From Rhea pennata (Eukaryota; Chordata; Aves; Rheiformes; Rheidae), in NCBI RefSeq assembly GCF_028389875.1, contig NC_084675.1, positions 18,810,412 through 18,874,411 of the forward strand: a stretch of DNA of 64,000 nt. Direction: 5' to 3'. Position numbers and translations under genes: made by a program. Shown here in pieces: positions 1-12,400 of this stretch (its first letter is position 1; every line of letters begins with the position of its first letter). The notes below the pieces were generated by a model. It saw nothing but the letters and a program-made list of their open reading frames with translations. It was not told the origin of the DNA and did no database searches.

Positions 1-248
1 AGTACAGCCTTGTCAGAATGGTTCTGTTTCTTCTTACATGGAAACATATCCCAAGAAAGTAGTAGAAATGTCATTTTATATTGGATTGAACTTCACTTCT
101 TGATTTTATTAAAACATTTCAAAATGAATTTACGTTATGGTCTCAGTTCAAACCTGTTATTTTACTACAATGCTGTGATCATAAGAGCTGGTTTTGAAGT
201 GTATTATATAAACATTATTATAACATTGTTTTGTTTCTCTCTACTTAC

Positions 249-442
249 ATGACATCCATAGCTATTCCAGTTCCCCTGGTGCTCATCCCAAAATACACAG
301 CGGGATGCGAAGGAAGTGACAGCTATAGTTAGCCTGTCATTGACTGTAGAATCCATTCCCATATCTTGTAAAACCATGAAATAATAAGTGCCCTCTCTGA
401 AAAAGAGTTCTTCTGGACTAAGAACCCAGGCATTTTCCTCAC
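249..442 (-). CDS. PKD1L2: PKD1L2 exon 23: GPS motif
   Basis: It encodes [20 protein letters not shown], then [17 protein letters not shown], the first part of the GPS motif (C-x-F/Y-W-D ... W-x-x-x-G-C). The cleavage site itself would be in the next exon, off the window. The acceptor is tgttcaag|GT (phase 1) and the donor CAT|GTAAGT (phase 0). Confidence 0.92.
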
Positions 443-3400
443 CTTGAACATAAATATTTGAGCTTCAGTGTGTATAAAGAAATGTTAATTTGGAAGTATA
501 TGGCTCTATTGCATATAAACAAATAAATGAACTGACAAAATGAAACAGGTGTCAAATAATCTTTAGCTACTCATTGTTCAAAACATCACACTCTTTGCTC
601 CTGTTAGTAAACACTGAATATTAGAGCATGGCAGATTGAAACTCCCTTGAGCAGTTTCTTTCTAGCTTTCCTAAACTCGTGGTCAGGGCTCACGTTGCAA
701 AGTGCACGTGCTAGCCCTGCAAATTTGTGGGTGAGCACTCTGTATTATGGGAGTGCCCTTAACTTGCTATGGATCATGAGTGTAGGTATGGCTTGGTCTT
801 TTGAGCCCATAAACCCAGAATGAACAAGGTCACTAGCAACTTGTCTTACCTCCTGTAGTCTTCTTACAGAACAAGTGGTTTTTCATATCATAGTTAGTTT
901 CATTTGGATGATAACCATATCCTAAGTAGAGTATTAGTTGAATGTCTTGTTCAGATTCCAGGTGGATCACTATAGATGTATTTTCTGAAGTGACATTGAC
1001 TTGGAAAGCACTAACATTGCCTAGATTCAAAAGAATCCTGTCTTCCTGAGCTGCTGAAAGCCTTGGTAGCAAAATCTATTTTTAAACAGAAAGATACAGC
1101 TTTGAATACGGCAGAACACCTTATTTCTGTTATCTACGAGCACAATAAAGCCACATGCCAGAGGATCTTTTTTCACAACATAGGGAAAGCGTGGCCAGCA
1201 ACATTGGCTACTTATCCTAGATAGGCTTCTCTAATGAATTTTTGTTTCATGAGTGGATTTTCTTAATTCTTTCAAATAATCTCTGAAAAGTCTATTTCAA
1301 ATCTATACAGACTCACCACAAATTTTGTGATCTTTGGTGTGCTTATGATCTAAGAGGTGAGATTATAACTATAATTGATTATAATTGAAACACTGGTTGT
1401 GTGAACTTCATCTATGAATCATTTAGATGTCAGTTTATACATGGGCTAGGAAGCCCATCAGTACTAATATGAACATACAGTTTGCTAGATGATCAAATCA
1501 GACATTACATTCTGCTTCAGGATGACCATAATTTATAGTCATTTTCCATAACCATTAGCATTCTCACATCCATCTAAATGAAGAGTAAGATACCCATTTT
1601 TTAAAAAAAGACGGAACTGTTTGTTATTTTATTCTTCAAACCACACAGATCATTCCAACACAAATACTTGCACCATGATCCCATTATACGTGGTAACAAA
1701 CACAATATGGCCATTACAATCATCACACCCAAGATAACAAAAATTACAGTTTATTTACAAAGGAAGAACACAGGAAAGAAAGGGAGAGGGATAGGAAGTT
1801 TGCAGTTTACCTCAATGTTTTCTTTGAGATTGCTGACTGGTATAATCAAGCCATCCAAACCAGTAAGACTTAGACCTCCCACTGTTCCACTGACATCAAA
1901 ACTGGCGTCACTGGAGAAAAAGGGATTCACTGCAAAGCTCACCATCTATTAGCAAGACATTAACAATCAACTCTGAGCTATTGTTAATATTTCATTATAT
2001 TCACATTCTAAATTGTTGAATACAGGCCCAAACAGTACTCAACTTAAAAGAAGTCTGTATCCAGATTCATATATGAAGCTGCCCATATCTCTGTAGCAGA
2101 CCAAATATAATCCTTGAAAGTGATTTTTACTGTGGTATATGTTATGTGTACACCAATGATTATTGCTTTCCATTCATTGTAATCCTTTTGCCTTTTAGAC
2201 ATCAGATCAAAATGCAATTGTGTAAGTCTCCGATGAAGTGAGTTCATCAAAGCTGAACAGTGGCACTTGGAATTAGGAACTAAAATTTTCTTCTATTATG
2301 TTTGAAATGCACAGAAGAGTATGTCAGAGTCATTAGTACAATGAAAGGCACCCGGAGCCTCTCCTAACACTCAGGTAAGACAATGATTGCATTTCCACTG
2401 ATTTCAATAGGCTCTGGGCATGTCTTAGCAGAGCTGGAAAAGGCAGGACACAGTGGAAAAAACTATGTTTTACAGGTGCATGTAGGAGTTCCTTGAAGTG
2501 TCAAATCAATCTGAGAGGCCTTTAGAAAATGTATTATAAAAATATCATAATAATATGCGATCTATTATTCTGAGGGGAAAAAACAGCATCCTAATTCAGA
2601 TGAGGGACATACATAACATTATTATCAAAAGACTCACAGGCCTTCTGTCTCCTGCAGGATTTGAGTCCCTCAAACTGATTCATTTCTAGCTGGGAGGAAA
2701 AAGGACAGCTGCTTGTTGAATTTAATGATGATATGGACTCTGAGCTGTTGCGTCTTTTTCAGAGCAATAGATGTGAACAAATGGCAAGTGGATTTAAAGT
2801 TATTGATTCCATCGCCTTCTCTAGCTGTGCAAGTGTGAATCAAGAATGTATGTGAGGGATTGATGGGATGAGGAATTTAAGCCTTCAGTCCCCATCAGCT
2901 TGTTGAACCAAACTCATGTAATTAAGAAAAGCGAAGACTTCTGTGACAAAAAAAAATTTAAAATGAATTTGTTGGCATAACTGGAGGGCTGACTTGTGTG
3001 TTTGTGTATTCACTGCGAAAGGAGAAGAGATTGTAAAAACACTGGACCACGGAAGTAAATTGCAGGTCAGATCAAAGCAGGTAACAGCTGTTTACTTGCC
3101 CTTATATCCACTGTTTCATCGTCAAATCCTGAAAGACTAAGGGAGGAAGCAGGTGGGAGAGTAAAGCTGGCAGAACTGGAACTGGAGATGTTGATGAATA
3201 TCTCATCCATGCTTTCTGTTTGTAATCTGTCCACAGTTACAATTAGACAAAAGCAAAACAAAACAAAAAGATATGAAGACAGAAAAAAGCATTAAAAATA
3301 TAGATTTTATATCTAGAGAACATGCTTCCTCACTTCCTAAGTATAACTTGTCTAGTAGATTATTTCTAACACTGCCAGTAAATGCTTAATATATTATCTG

Positions 3401-6400
3401 TCCCTGATGTAGTAATACACAAAACACTAGCACAGAATCATCAAAAAAGAGGCAGAATGGGCATATCTGGATTTTAAGTCTTACCTATTTAGATGTATTT
3501 ATGTGAAAGATGTACCTGGTCTCCATGAACAAGCTCTTGATTTTTACGTGCAGTTAAATGTAGATGAGAGTCAGGTTCTGGTGAACAATTTAGGGATGAT
3601 TATAAGAGAATGTTTCTCAGGCTCCTCATGATTATGTTTGCTCCTGCCAAGCTGGTTACAATTCTATGTAACATGTCAGTATTGGCAACTTGTAAAAGAA
3701 AAATACCTTAACTGGAATGACATGAGTTTTTCATGCTTTCAAAGGTAAGTGGCTACTGCCTCATGCAGGAATAGTAGTAAATTCTTCTCTTGTCAGAGAT
3801 GACACAGCATGAGAATTTCTAAGACGGCTTTATTGAAGTTAACTGGAGTCAAAGGTGTTCTTGCAATCAGTAATTGCAGCCTCATTGTACTGTTGAAGTT
3901 GTCATTATGCTACAGTCTTTGTGTGCTCCATTTAATGACAATGTAAAGAATATTTGGGGAAAATCTGAGGAACTATTAGGCATTTAGGCAGAAGGTCATC
4001 ACTGAAACATTATTATTATTATTACCTGTTTATATACATTGTGGCAGAAGGGGCGGTAAGGACCATTGGTTTATCATCTGGTTCTTTCCCAAACAGAAGG
4101 GCACTCTGCAAATTTTCAACTGTATTCAAGAGCTGGTATGACACTGAACTCTGGAAAAGGAGGATGGAAAACTTACTGAGGAGGAAACTTGTAACAAAGC
4201 TCCTTGGAATTAGCAAATTTCACATTATTTGCTTTTACCTTGTTTTATGAGCTAACACTAGTTTTTACTGTTTCTTGTAAAGCTGGCATACTCAGTGATG
4301 TGCTTGTTACTCGCAAAGAAAGTTATTCTCATAAACAATTCCATTTCTGTAATTCTCATGGAAACATTACAGACAACAAATAAATACATCTTCCAGTAAA
4401 AAGATTTCTAACATTTAAAACTCCTACACATTGAAATTTGAAGAACTACAAACATAACATCAATTTTGTGCAAAATGTGCATGCACTTGTGTACATTAAT
4501 GACCTTTAGCTTTAGATGTTGATGTTTAGTTACTTGCAAAAGCAAGACCTAACTGCTTATAAATTTTGTATTATTAGTGTGTTTTCCTGGAGGACTTCTA
4601 ACAGTTCATAACCTTTTCTCTCAGATTAGATTTATATCATGCTCTACAGTTTATGAAAGCTAAAGAATCTTCAGCACAGGAAGCACACAAAGGCAACTGT
4701 GATAAATAGGACAGGATAAGACAAAATAAACACATTAAATAATTCTGAAGAGAAAACCAGAACATGATTTCTGAAAAAGTTTGAATAGCAATGGGAGCTG
4801 ATTTCACATTTGGAGTAGTGGAACCAATTGTGAATATTGAGTACCTGTGGCTTCCTTGATCTGTAAGGGTAGAATCACACCTAGAAAAGATCTTATTACA
4901 GTCAGTCAGCTTATCATCCATTAGATGCTTTACACTGATTCTGTGTTCTCCAGCGCTCTGCCCTGTTCAGCTTTAAATGTAAAAAATCTTAAGAGGCTTC
5001 TGGCATTCCTACTTAGCCCTGGTGAGGCCTCATCTTAAGTACTGTGTCCAGTTGTGGGCTCCCCAGTACAAGAGAGACATGGAGCTACTGGACAGAGTGC
5101 AGCGTAGGGCTACGAGGATGATCAGAGGGCTGGAGCAGCTGCCCTATGAGGAACGGCTGCGAGAGCTGGGCCTCTTCAGCCTGGGGAAGAGAAGACTGAG
5201 GGGGGATCTTACCAATGTGTACAAGTACCTGAAGGGAGGGTGTCAAGGGGACGGGGACAAACTCTTCTCAGTCTTCCCATGTGACAGGACAAGAGGCAAT
5301 GGGCACAAACTGAACCGCAGGAAGTTCTGCCTGACCGTGAGGGGGAATTTCTTCCCTGTGAGAGTGACAGAGCACTGGGACAGGTTGCCCAGAGAGGCTG
5401 TGGAGTCTCCTTCTCTGGAGAGATTCAAGGCCCGCCTGGATGCAACCCTGTCTAACATGCTCTAGGTGACCCTGTTGAGCAGGGAGGTTGGACTAGATGA
5501 TCTCCAGAGGTCTCTTCCAACCTTACTGATTCTGTCATTCTATGATTTTCATCAGCAGACTGTTCAGTCCAACAGGACTAACCAGGGAGAAGTTTACTTT
5601 GATATTCAATTTAACTCCATTATGGCATCACAATAAACCCCATCCAGTGTCAATTTAAAAATATGAGAGGCAGCAGAACTCTTAAAAATCTTCTGAAGCA
5701 GGCAAATATTCATACAGAGCCCACTAGAAATTGGACCAAACCAAAATTACCTGTTCTGCCTCTGGCATTGAAGTATTCACAGCTCTACTTTGTATAGAAG
5801 CTTTAAGCACATTGCTAACTGCATTAAATAGATAGCTGACTGCATCCTTTCGCTTCTGATCATCTCTGCTCTCCTCTGTGTTTACAGTAAGCAACGAAGC
5901 ACTGACATCTTTTAGAGTATTACTGGCTTCTACCTGCATGGGAAATAAGGCAAAAAGTTTATGTGTATTGGTGCTACAAATGACAGAAGTGACACACGAT
6001 CTCATTAAGGCTCTTACTGAATATTAAAACATAAGTAAACTGATGGGACTTTTTGTGGTCAAAGCTGTTTTAATTATAATCATTTGTGCTTCTCAAACAT
6101 CAGTAAAGATGAGGTACTAAAGATGGTATACTAACATGAAATATTGACTTGAAAAGTCCATCCTGTCTCTACAGACGCAATCTGTAAAGAAAATGAATAA
6201 CATCTGAAGGAAGTTTATCTGTCAAACACCTGGCTAAGATACAGTTTAGATGTTACAATAATGTAATAAATTAAGTTATTCTATTTGATGCTGAATCCAA
6301 AAAATGTATTGTCAAGTGCATTTCAATCTTATTTTTCACAAAGCATATTAGATCATCATCAAGTAATACCTTTGGCCTTGTGCTATGCTAAATGCCAGAG

Positions 6401-9400
6401 AAAGAGGAATCTATGATTTTTCTTTTGTGCCCAAATGCGGCCGTTGATTGCTTTGGGACTGTGAAAGCTTTTAGCCTAAGGTGATAAGGAAGCCAAGCAA
6501 ATTTATTGCAAGCTTGGACATGCTCATTCCTACAATCTGCAATTTCTTAGCAGCCTCAATGTAGAGTGCATGGAGAATCTGAGCAATTTCCTTGTCTTGC
6601 CGAAGTTAACCACACACTGCTGAAGTGCTCCCAAAACATTGTCTGGCTCAATTGTGTAAGACAGAAATCAGACATAAACTGTATGTCTAGCATGCCTCTT
6701 ACTAGAAATTGTGTCACAGAATGTATCTGGCCAGCCGGTCACAGTCTGGATTGTAGTGACTCTGTGAGTCCAGATTCTTTCACTCCAAACAGTGAAAATG
6801 CATTCCCTTCTGGTCACAACACACAGGCTGGTATGGTTTAAAAACTGAGTAAAGAACAGGTAGCTGTAAAGCATTGACACTCTTCCAAGGTCAGTGGGAT
6901 GCAGTAGAGTCTGTGCCATTTGTGTAAGGAGATCCGAGGTTAATTTCTTCTTACCTGTGCTGAGACAGACAGCTCTTCACTCCTGTAAGTGATTTCTTTC
7001 AATACTTCTGACATCTTAAGAGCAGTTTGCACTGATGTTACGTTAACAGCAGACAGAGTTGTCAGCATCAGCCCTCGGAGCTTGGGACAAAAAAGGGATA
7101 ATTAGGCAAAGGAATAAGACGCCAATTATGACTGTGTAAGTAGTGCTACACATTGAAAGCCTAGTTTGCTGTAAATTGTGAAGTAGAATAATACTTCACA
7201 ACAAGGATCATTTGAACTAATATTAGCTCTACTAACAAGATGCCAGTTCCCTTAGTTACTGTAAAATCACGACTATTATGTTACCTCCCAACTCAGAGAA
7301 TTTATACACTTAACATCTATTAACAGCTGGGAGAGTTGTTTGAGAGAATTTGTACTTGTGTATGTGAATTACTGTATAAATGCCACCTCCAAAGAAACAG
7401 AGCCATGTGTGATTGATTTTACTCAAATAATGAATCTTAATTGAAGGATACATTACATTTCTCTAGATCTTTTCATCTGGGGTACTCAAAGCACTGTACA
7501 AATTAAAGCTTAAAACTGAAACAGAAGCTCATAACTGAAAAGAACAAAGTTACTTGCCATCTAGTACTTTTGCAGAAACTTATATAGGATATTTCTCCCA
7601 CAGAAAAGGCCATTCTAGCTACATTTAAATTGTTTGTGGAAAATCAGGTTAACTTCTGGTTTAAAAATACTATCCAAATTAGTTTAATCTCTTAATTTTG
7701 GTTAATAATGTTAAAGGATTTATTCTGTTGATCTGAATGGATTGTAGGGGTTTGCAGAGTCAAATTCTGACTTTTTGTCGGGCCATGCAATCACTGAGTA
7801 ACTCATTAAGGGAACATAACACAGGAATACCAGTCCCCAATTCCCTACTCCAGCTGCCAGCTACACCTTCATCCACTAGAAGGCCCCACAAACACCCTAC
7901 AAATGATTGCTGTGATAACTGAACAAAAAGTCATGACACTCTCATGCTAAGTCAATTTTAAGGAAATTGCAGCGAATTCCAGAAGAGGCACTCTCGTATC
8001 TGAAAGATTTCATATGGTGATGGGAGATATTTCACAATTTTTAAACATCTTTAGTCATACTAAAGACTGTTTGTATTCCATCAGTCTCAGTGTAAATGCA
8101 ATAAAGCTAGTGACCATGGGATAAAATAATAGAATAACAATTGAGAAAGAAATCTTTTACAGATGGATTGTAAGGAAAATCATTTGCTTGGGCAAGTAGC
8201 GAAAAATACCTGAAACCTGTGCCAAACACTGAGACAGAATAGGAACTTGAAACCTCTGTTTTTTTCAGGAGGTGATACAGGAGCTTGCTATTCCTCAAGA
8301 GCTGTCAAAGAATATGAAGAGTGCATTATATTACACTGTAGTGCAAGAAAACAAGTGTCTGGCTGACCTCTTTTCGTGTGTCTGTCTGTAAAGATATGTT
8401 AAGACTTTCCTGTTGGGTCTCCTGATTAAGGACTGAAGTCACTGACTTATACAGCTGGAAGAGACTCATGCTGTTGTTTCCATCTTTGAGAATGATGTTT
8501 GCCTTCTCAGATACAATGGTCTGCAGGGTCAGGTTCCCGTTGATCATGTCTGCATGTCCAACCTGATGGAGAAATCAGATATGCCCCTAACATTGCCAGG
8601 GCTGTTATAATCACCTTTGCACAGCTTCCAGATCATCTTACTGATAGCCTAGCTGGAGCTGGACAGAAAACTCATTTGTGTTCCCCAGTTTTTGACGGTT
8701 TATTTTCAGTTAAATTTTCCAGGCATCTCTGATCTCCTTTTGGGTCTCCTGCCTAAGAACTGGTGTCACTGATTTATGCCTTTGGACCAGACTCATGCTA
8801 TTGTTCCCAGCTTTTAGATTGATGTTTGCCTTCTTGGATACAATCAATCATCTCTAAAAATGTCCAAATATAGGAAAATAGCTCAATTCCAATTCAATCT
8901 ATGAAAAACTGTCATCTTTTTAAGATGACTCTGTTTTCATCTACTTGACTGGCAAATTTGTGCAAGAGAAGAAACAGAGCCTTATTCAATCCTACATTTT
9001 TCAAACCTCACTGCATGGATTGCCATTAAAAGCAGCACAGTGACGAGCAGCTCTTCTGAGCGTGAAGCAGAAATACATCGATTGTTGGTGGCTAATAAGG
9101 ATCCCATTACCGGGAAACTGGGACGGTAGCCGGGAGTTCTTTCAGCCCACAGAGAGTAACTCCAGACTTACTAAATATAGCTTATGCTGCCCAGTGTCCA
9201 AATAGATCATCTTTTTAAATTCTGTCCTCGACAAAAGAACAGCGAAAGAGTCTGGATTTCACAGAGTGTAGTCCTGGACAGGAAAAATGGTAATTATGGC
9301 ACAGCCACAGGGAAGTAAAAGTATAAAACAGGAGGTTCTGAAAGTGAATCGCGGTTTAAGGATCAATTTGAGACACCTTGAAAGAAAGTAATTTTACTGC

Positions 9401-12400
9401 ATACCTTCACTGAAGCATTAGTTTGAACGGTATCACCAAAGTTGTTGCTAACAGTAATTGTCATATGTAAAATGAAATTATTTTCCTCTTCTCCAAGTGG
9501 TAGATAAACTGGGAAGAGTTCAGGATCTGGGCCACAGTGCAGGAGAGAATCTGAAATAAGAAAGATGGAGTTACGTATGAGACAGATGGAGTTATCTATT
9601 CTCTGTGAGTATGCTTGCTCCGTGCAGGCCTGATTAATTGACCCGTTATTAGCCTGTCCGAGGAGTGAAAGCAGGCTGTGCCTTTGCTCTTGCTAGAGGC
9701 AGTAACAGCGCTTGCTAGAAACGTAGAGAAGCAGTTGGTCGAACAGTTCACCTCCGGACTTACTTGGTTTCAGATAAAAGCAGTATGTGAGCTGCCTGCT
9801 ACGACTGGATTGGCATGGATCCACTAAGGAAGAAGTGCTGCAGGAGACTGTGAAAGTGGTGAGCACTGATCCCTCCTTGGGAGACACAGCACATTTGGGG
9901 ATCGAGGGCGGAGGCACCGTGCTGACAAGGTATGTCTCCTCGCCGTATCCACGCTGACTCATTGCTGGGAATTCGGGAAGCAGAACGTCAGAAATAATCA
10001 TCCCGTGGGAGCGCTGCTCTTCAGACATTAATGTTACCTATTCTAGTAATGGTGCTGTTTGTTCAGGCACCAGAGACATCAGTATGGGCCTAATCAGAAA
10101 TGAAATCCCGTTGCTGAATAAGCCATAGTGGGAAAAAAACTACTAGACAACATGGCAGTTAGCTTTATGAAGTAAAGCTGTATTATTCCATCAAGTTTTA
10201 GCATAACATCATTTCCAAATGAGCCTTAACAAAATTATTAGCAGTCTGGATTACGGTAATTGCATTTGTCTTAATGCACAGCAGCCCACAATAAACTTAG
10301 CTCTTACTGATTTTAAAGAACCCCACATGTAACATAACAGCACTCAACTTACGGAATAATTTAACTTCTTGTTTGTCAGCGAGGCTCTATCCGTGTAATG
10401 CCCCCTGTGATGTCAGGATGGCAGGAGTCTGAAAACCCCTGCTTGCCCCTACCTGTTACTTTAATCTGGAAAGCTTCTCCATGTGTCTGCAAGAAAGAGC
10501 TGTTCATTGTCAACATGGATCTGTTGCTCTGAAGCAAATTCAAAGAGCTCTGCCGGAACCCAGTCAGGCTACAGACTGGAGGGAGGGGTATGGGCTAGAA
10601 AATCAGATAGAAGATTTCAGTAGAGGCTACTTGCTGTGATTTCTGTTGCAATTTCAAGTTAGACATTTCACCAAATCTGCAAGCAATATGGTGAACAAGA
10701 TTCTGTTCAACATTGACAGAGCTTTTGCCTCTGTTTCTCTATTTCGCTATAGTTGTGTGGTTAGACATACTGCCCTGGGAGAATGAACAGTATATTGATG
10801 GGATATCAGTTAGTTCACATGAATATTTATTATAGGTACTTGATTAGAAACCTAAGACATACAGATAAAAATCTATATAAAAAGCATGTGTGCATTTGCA
10901 TTCCTATCTGTACATATACAATCACCAGTACTAGCTGCAAGTTAAATAATCCTTTACCATGGCTGTGGGGAGACATTTCACTGTCAGGAGTGAGGTGTCA
11001 ATTAGGTGCCTTCTGTTATAACCCTCCCAAAACCTGGCACCCCCTCACCTCAGTTTTCCTTTTTATTACCAAAGCTTTATTTCCAAGCAATGTGACAAAG
11101 TACTGCTCTGAGGCCACATGGCTTTCCCTCTGGCTGGCTGCTTATTTTCGTTTGTGCAGTATTTCATACAATGCACTTACCTTGGTTTGGAATGTGTTAT
11201 CTAAATACCAGTTATAATATACTGCCTGCGAATCCTTCTGTCCAGAGACACTCAAAACAACTTCCTTGCTAGCATTCACTGGCTTGCAATTTGCCTCACA
11301 CCTGTAAAGAGGTAAGATAGCAATTATGAGTAGTAACTGTATGAAATGTCATGGTACATGATGCAGATTGTTTTACTCTCATTTGATGAAAATCTGCACA
11401 AGCCCTGGGACATGAGACAAGTGGCATGCAAATAGAAAAATATTTAATTTTAAAGCAAGGAATTTAGCAACCTTTAGTCCATTTTCAACAGTGACTGAGG
11501 CCCACAACCATTAAATTATTTGTGTTCCAAAACTGATTCAGGCTCTCAGCTGAAAGGTACTACTATTTGACTTCTGGATTGATTATATTATTGGATCAGT
11601 GAAATGCCGTGAGGCACTAAACTCTCAAAGACCAGTTTTTTTTTGAGGCAGTAAGGTGTATATGGGTGTCCAGTAGGAATATCAGACATATCTTAGGGCT
11701 TTTATACCAATCATGTCATTTAGATTCACATCTGTAAATCACCAGCACTGAAAGGAAGTAGTAAGGTGAAAAAAAATAATTGATTTTGAGAAGAACATTT
11801 TTCAGTTTACAAAAGGGTTATGTTCTTTATTTGTCTGCGTTAGCAGGAGTCTGGACTTCGAGATACACCAAGTCCCATTTTGTTTTTTAATTCCTATGTT
11901 GGTAAGGAATCTATATATTTACAATGATCAGTAAATTATCACTTTATTAACGTTATTATTAATGATAATTGCAGCCCTGCACTAGGATTTTGCAATAATA
12001 ATATTAAATAATGAATACTATGGTTTAAAATCAGACCTGATTTCTAGTTGCAATTCTTGTTTTGCAGTCACATACAGACATTGCTCATCTTGCCTCTCTT
12101 CACTTCCATGATTTTGGACTGTAACTCTCACAGTCACTGCTGACTTTGGAGGAGGAAGGCAGGAAGGTGGGATCTGCATTTCGGTTTGATTGATTAGGAT
12201 TATCTGTTGCTGCACGCATTCATTCCACTCAGGCCAGCAAGCTCCTGTGCAAACATTTCCTTTATAATTAGATTATTCATAACATTCTGTGTCTCTCATA
12301 AAGGTCCTACCTCTCATAGCTTTCGAAGAGCTTTACAGAGCAAACAAATTTCCTTTGCCCAATTTACAGAGTGGGTAACCAGAGTTCAGACTGACTTCTT

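Noticed and set aside
2044-2250. Minus-strand open frame between PKD1L2 exons 20 and 21
   Set aside because: No splice signals in phase, and exons 20 and 21 already connect in frame through the GC donor.
4637-4921. Minus-strand open frame between PKD1L2 exons 18 and 19
   Set aside because: Exon 18 joins directly to exon 19 at phase 0 with good splice sites, and this segment has no matching acceptor/donor pair or family motif.
10783-11217. 144-codon plus-strand open frame overlapping PKD1L2 exon 12
   Set aside because: It is a shadow of intron sequence and of exon 12 on the opposite strand, with no domain.
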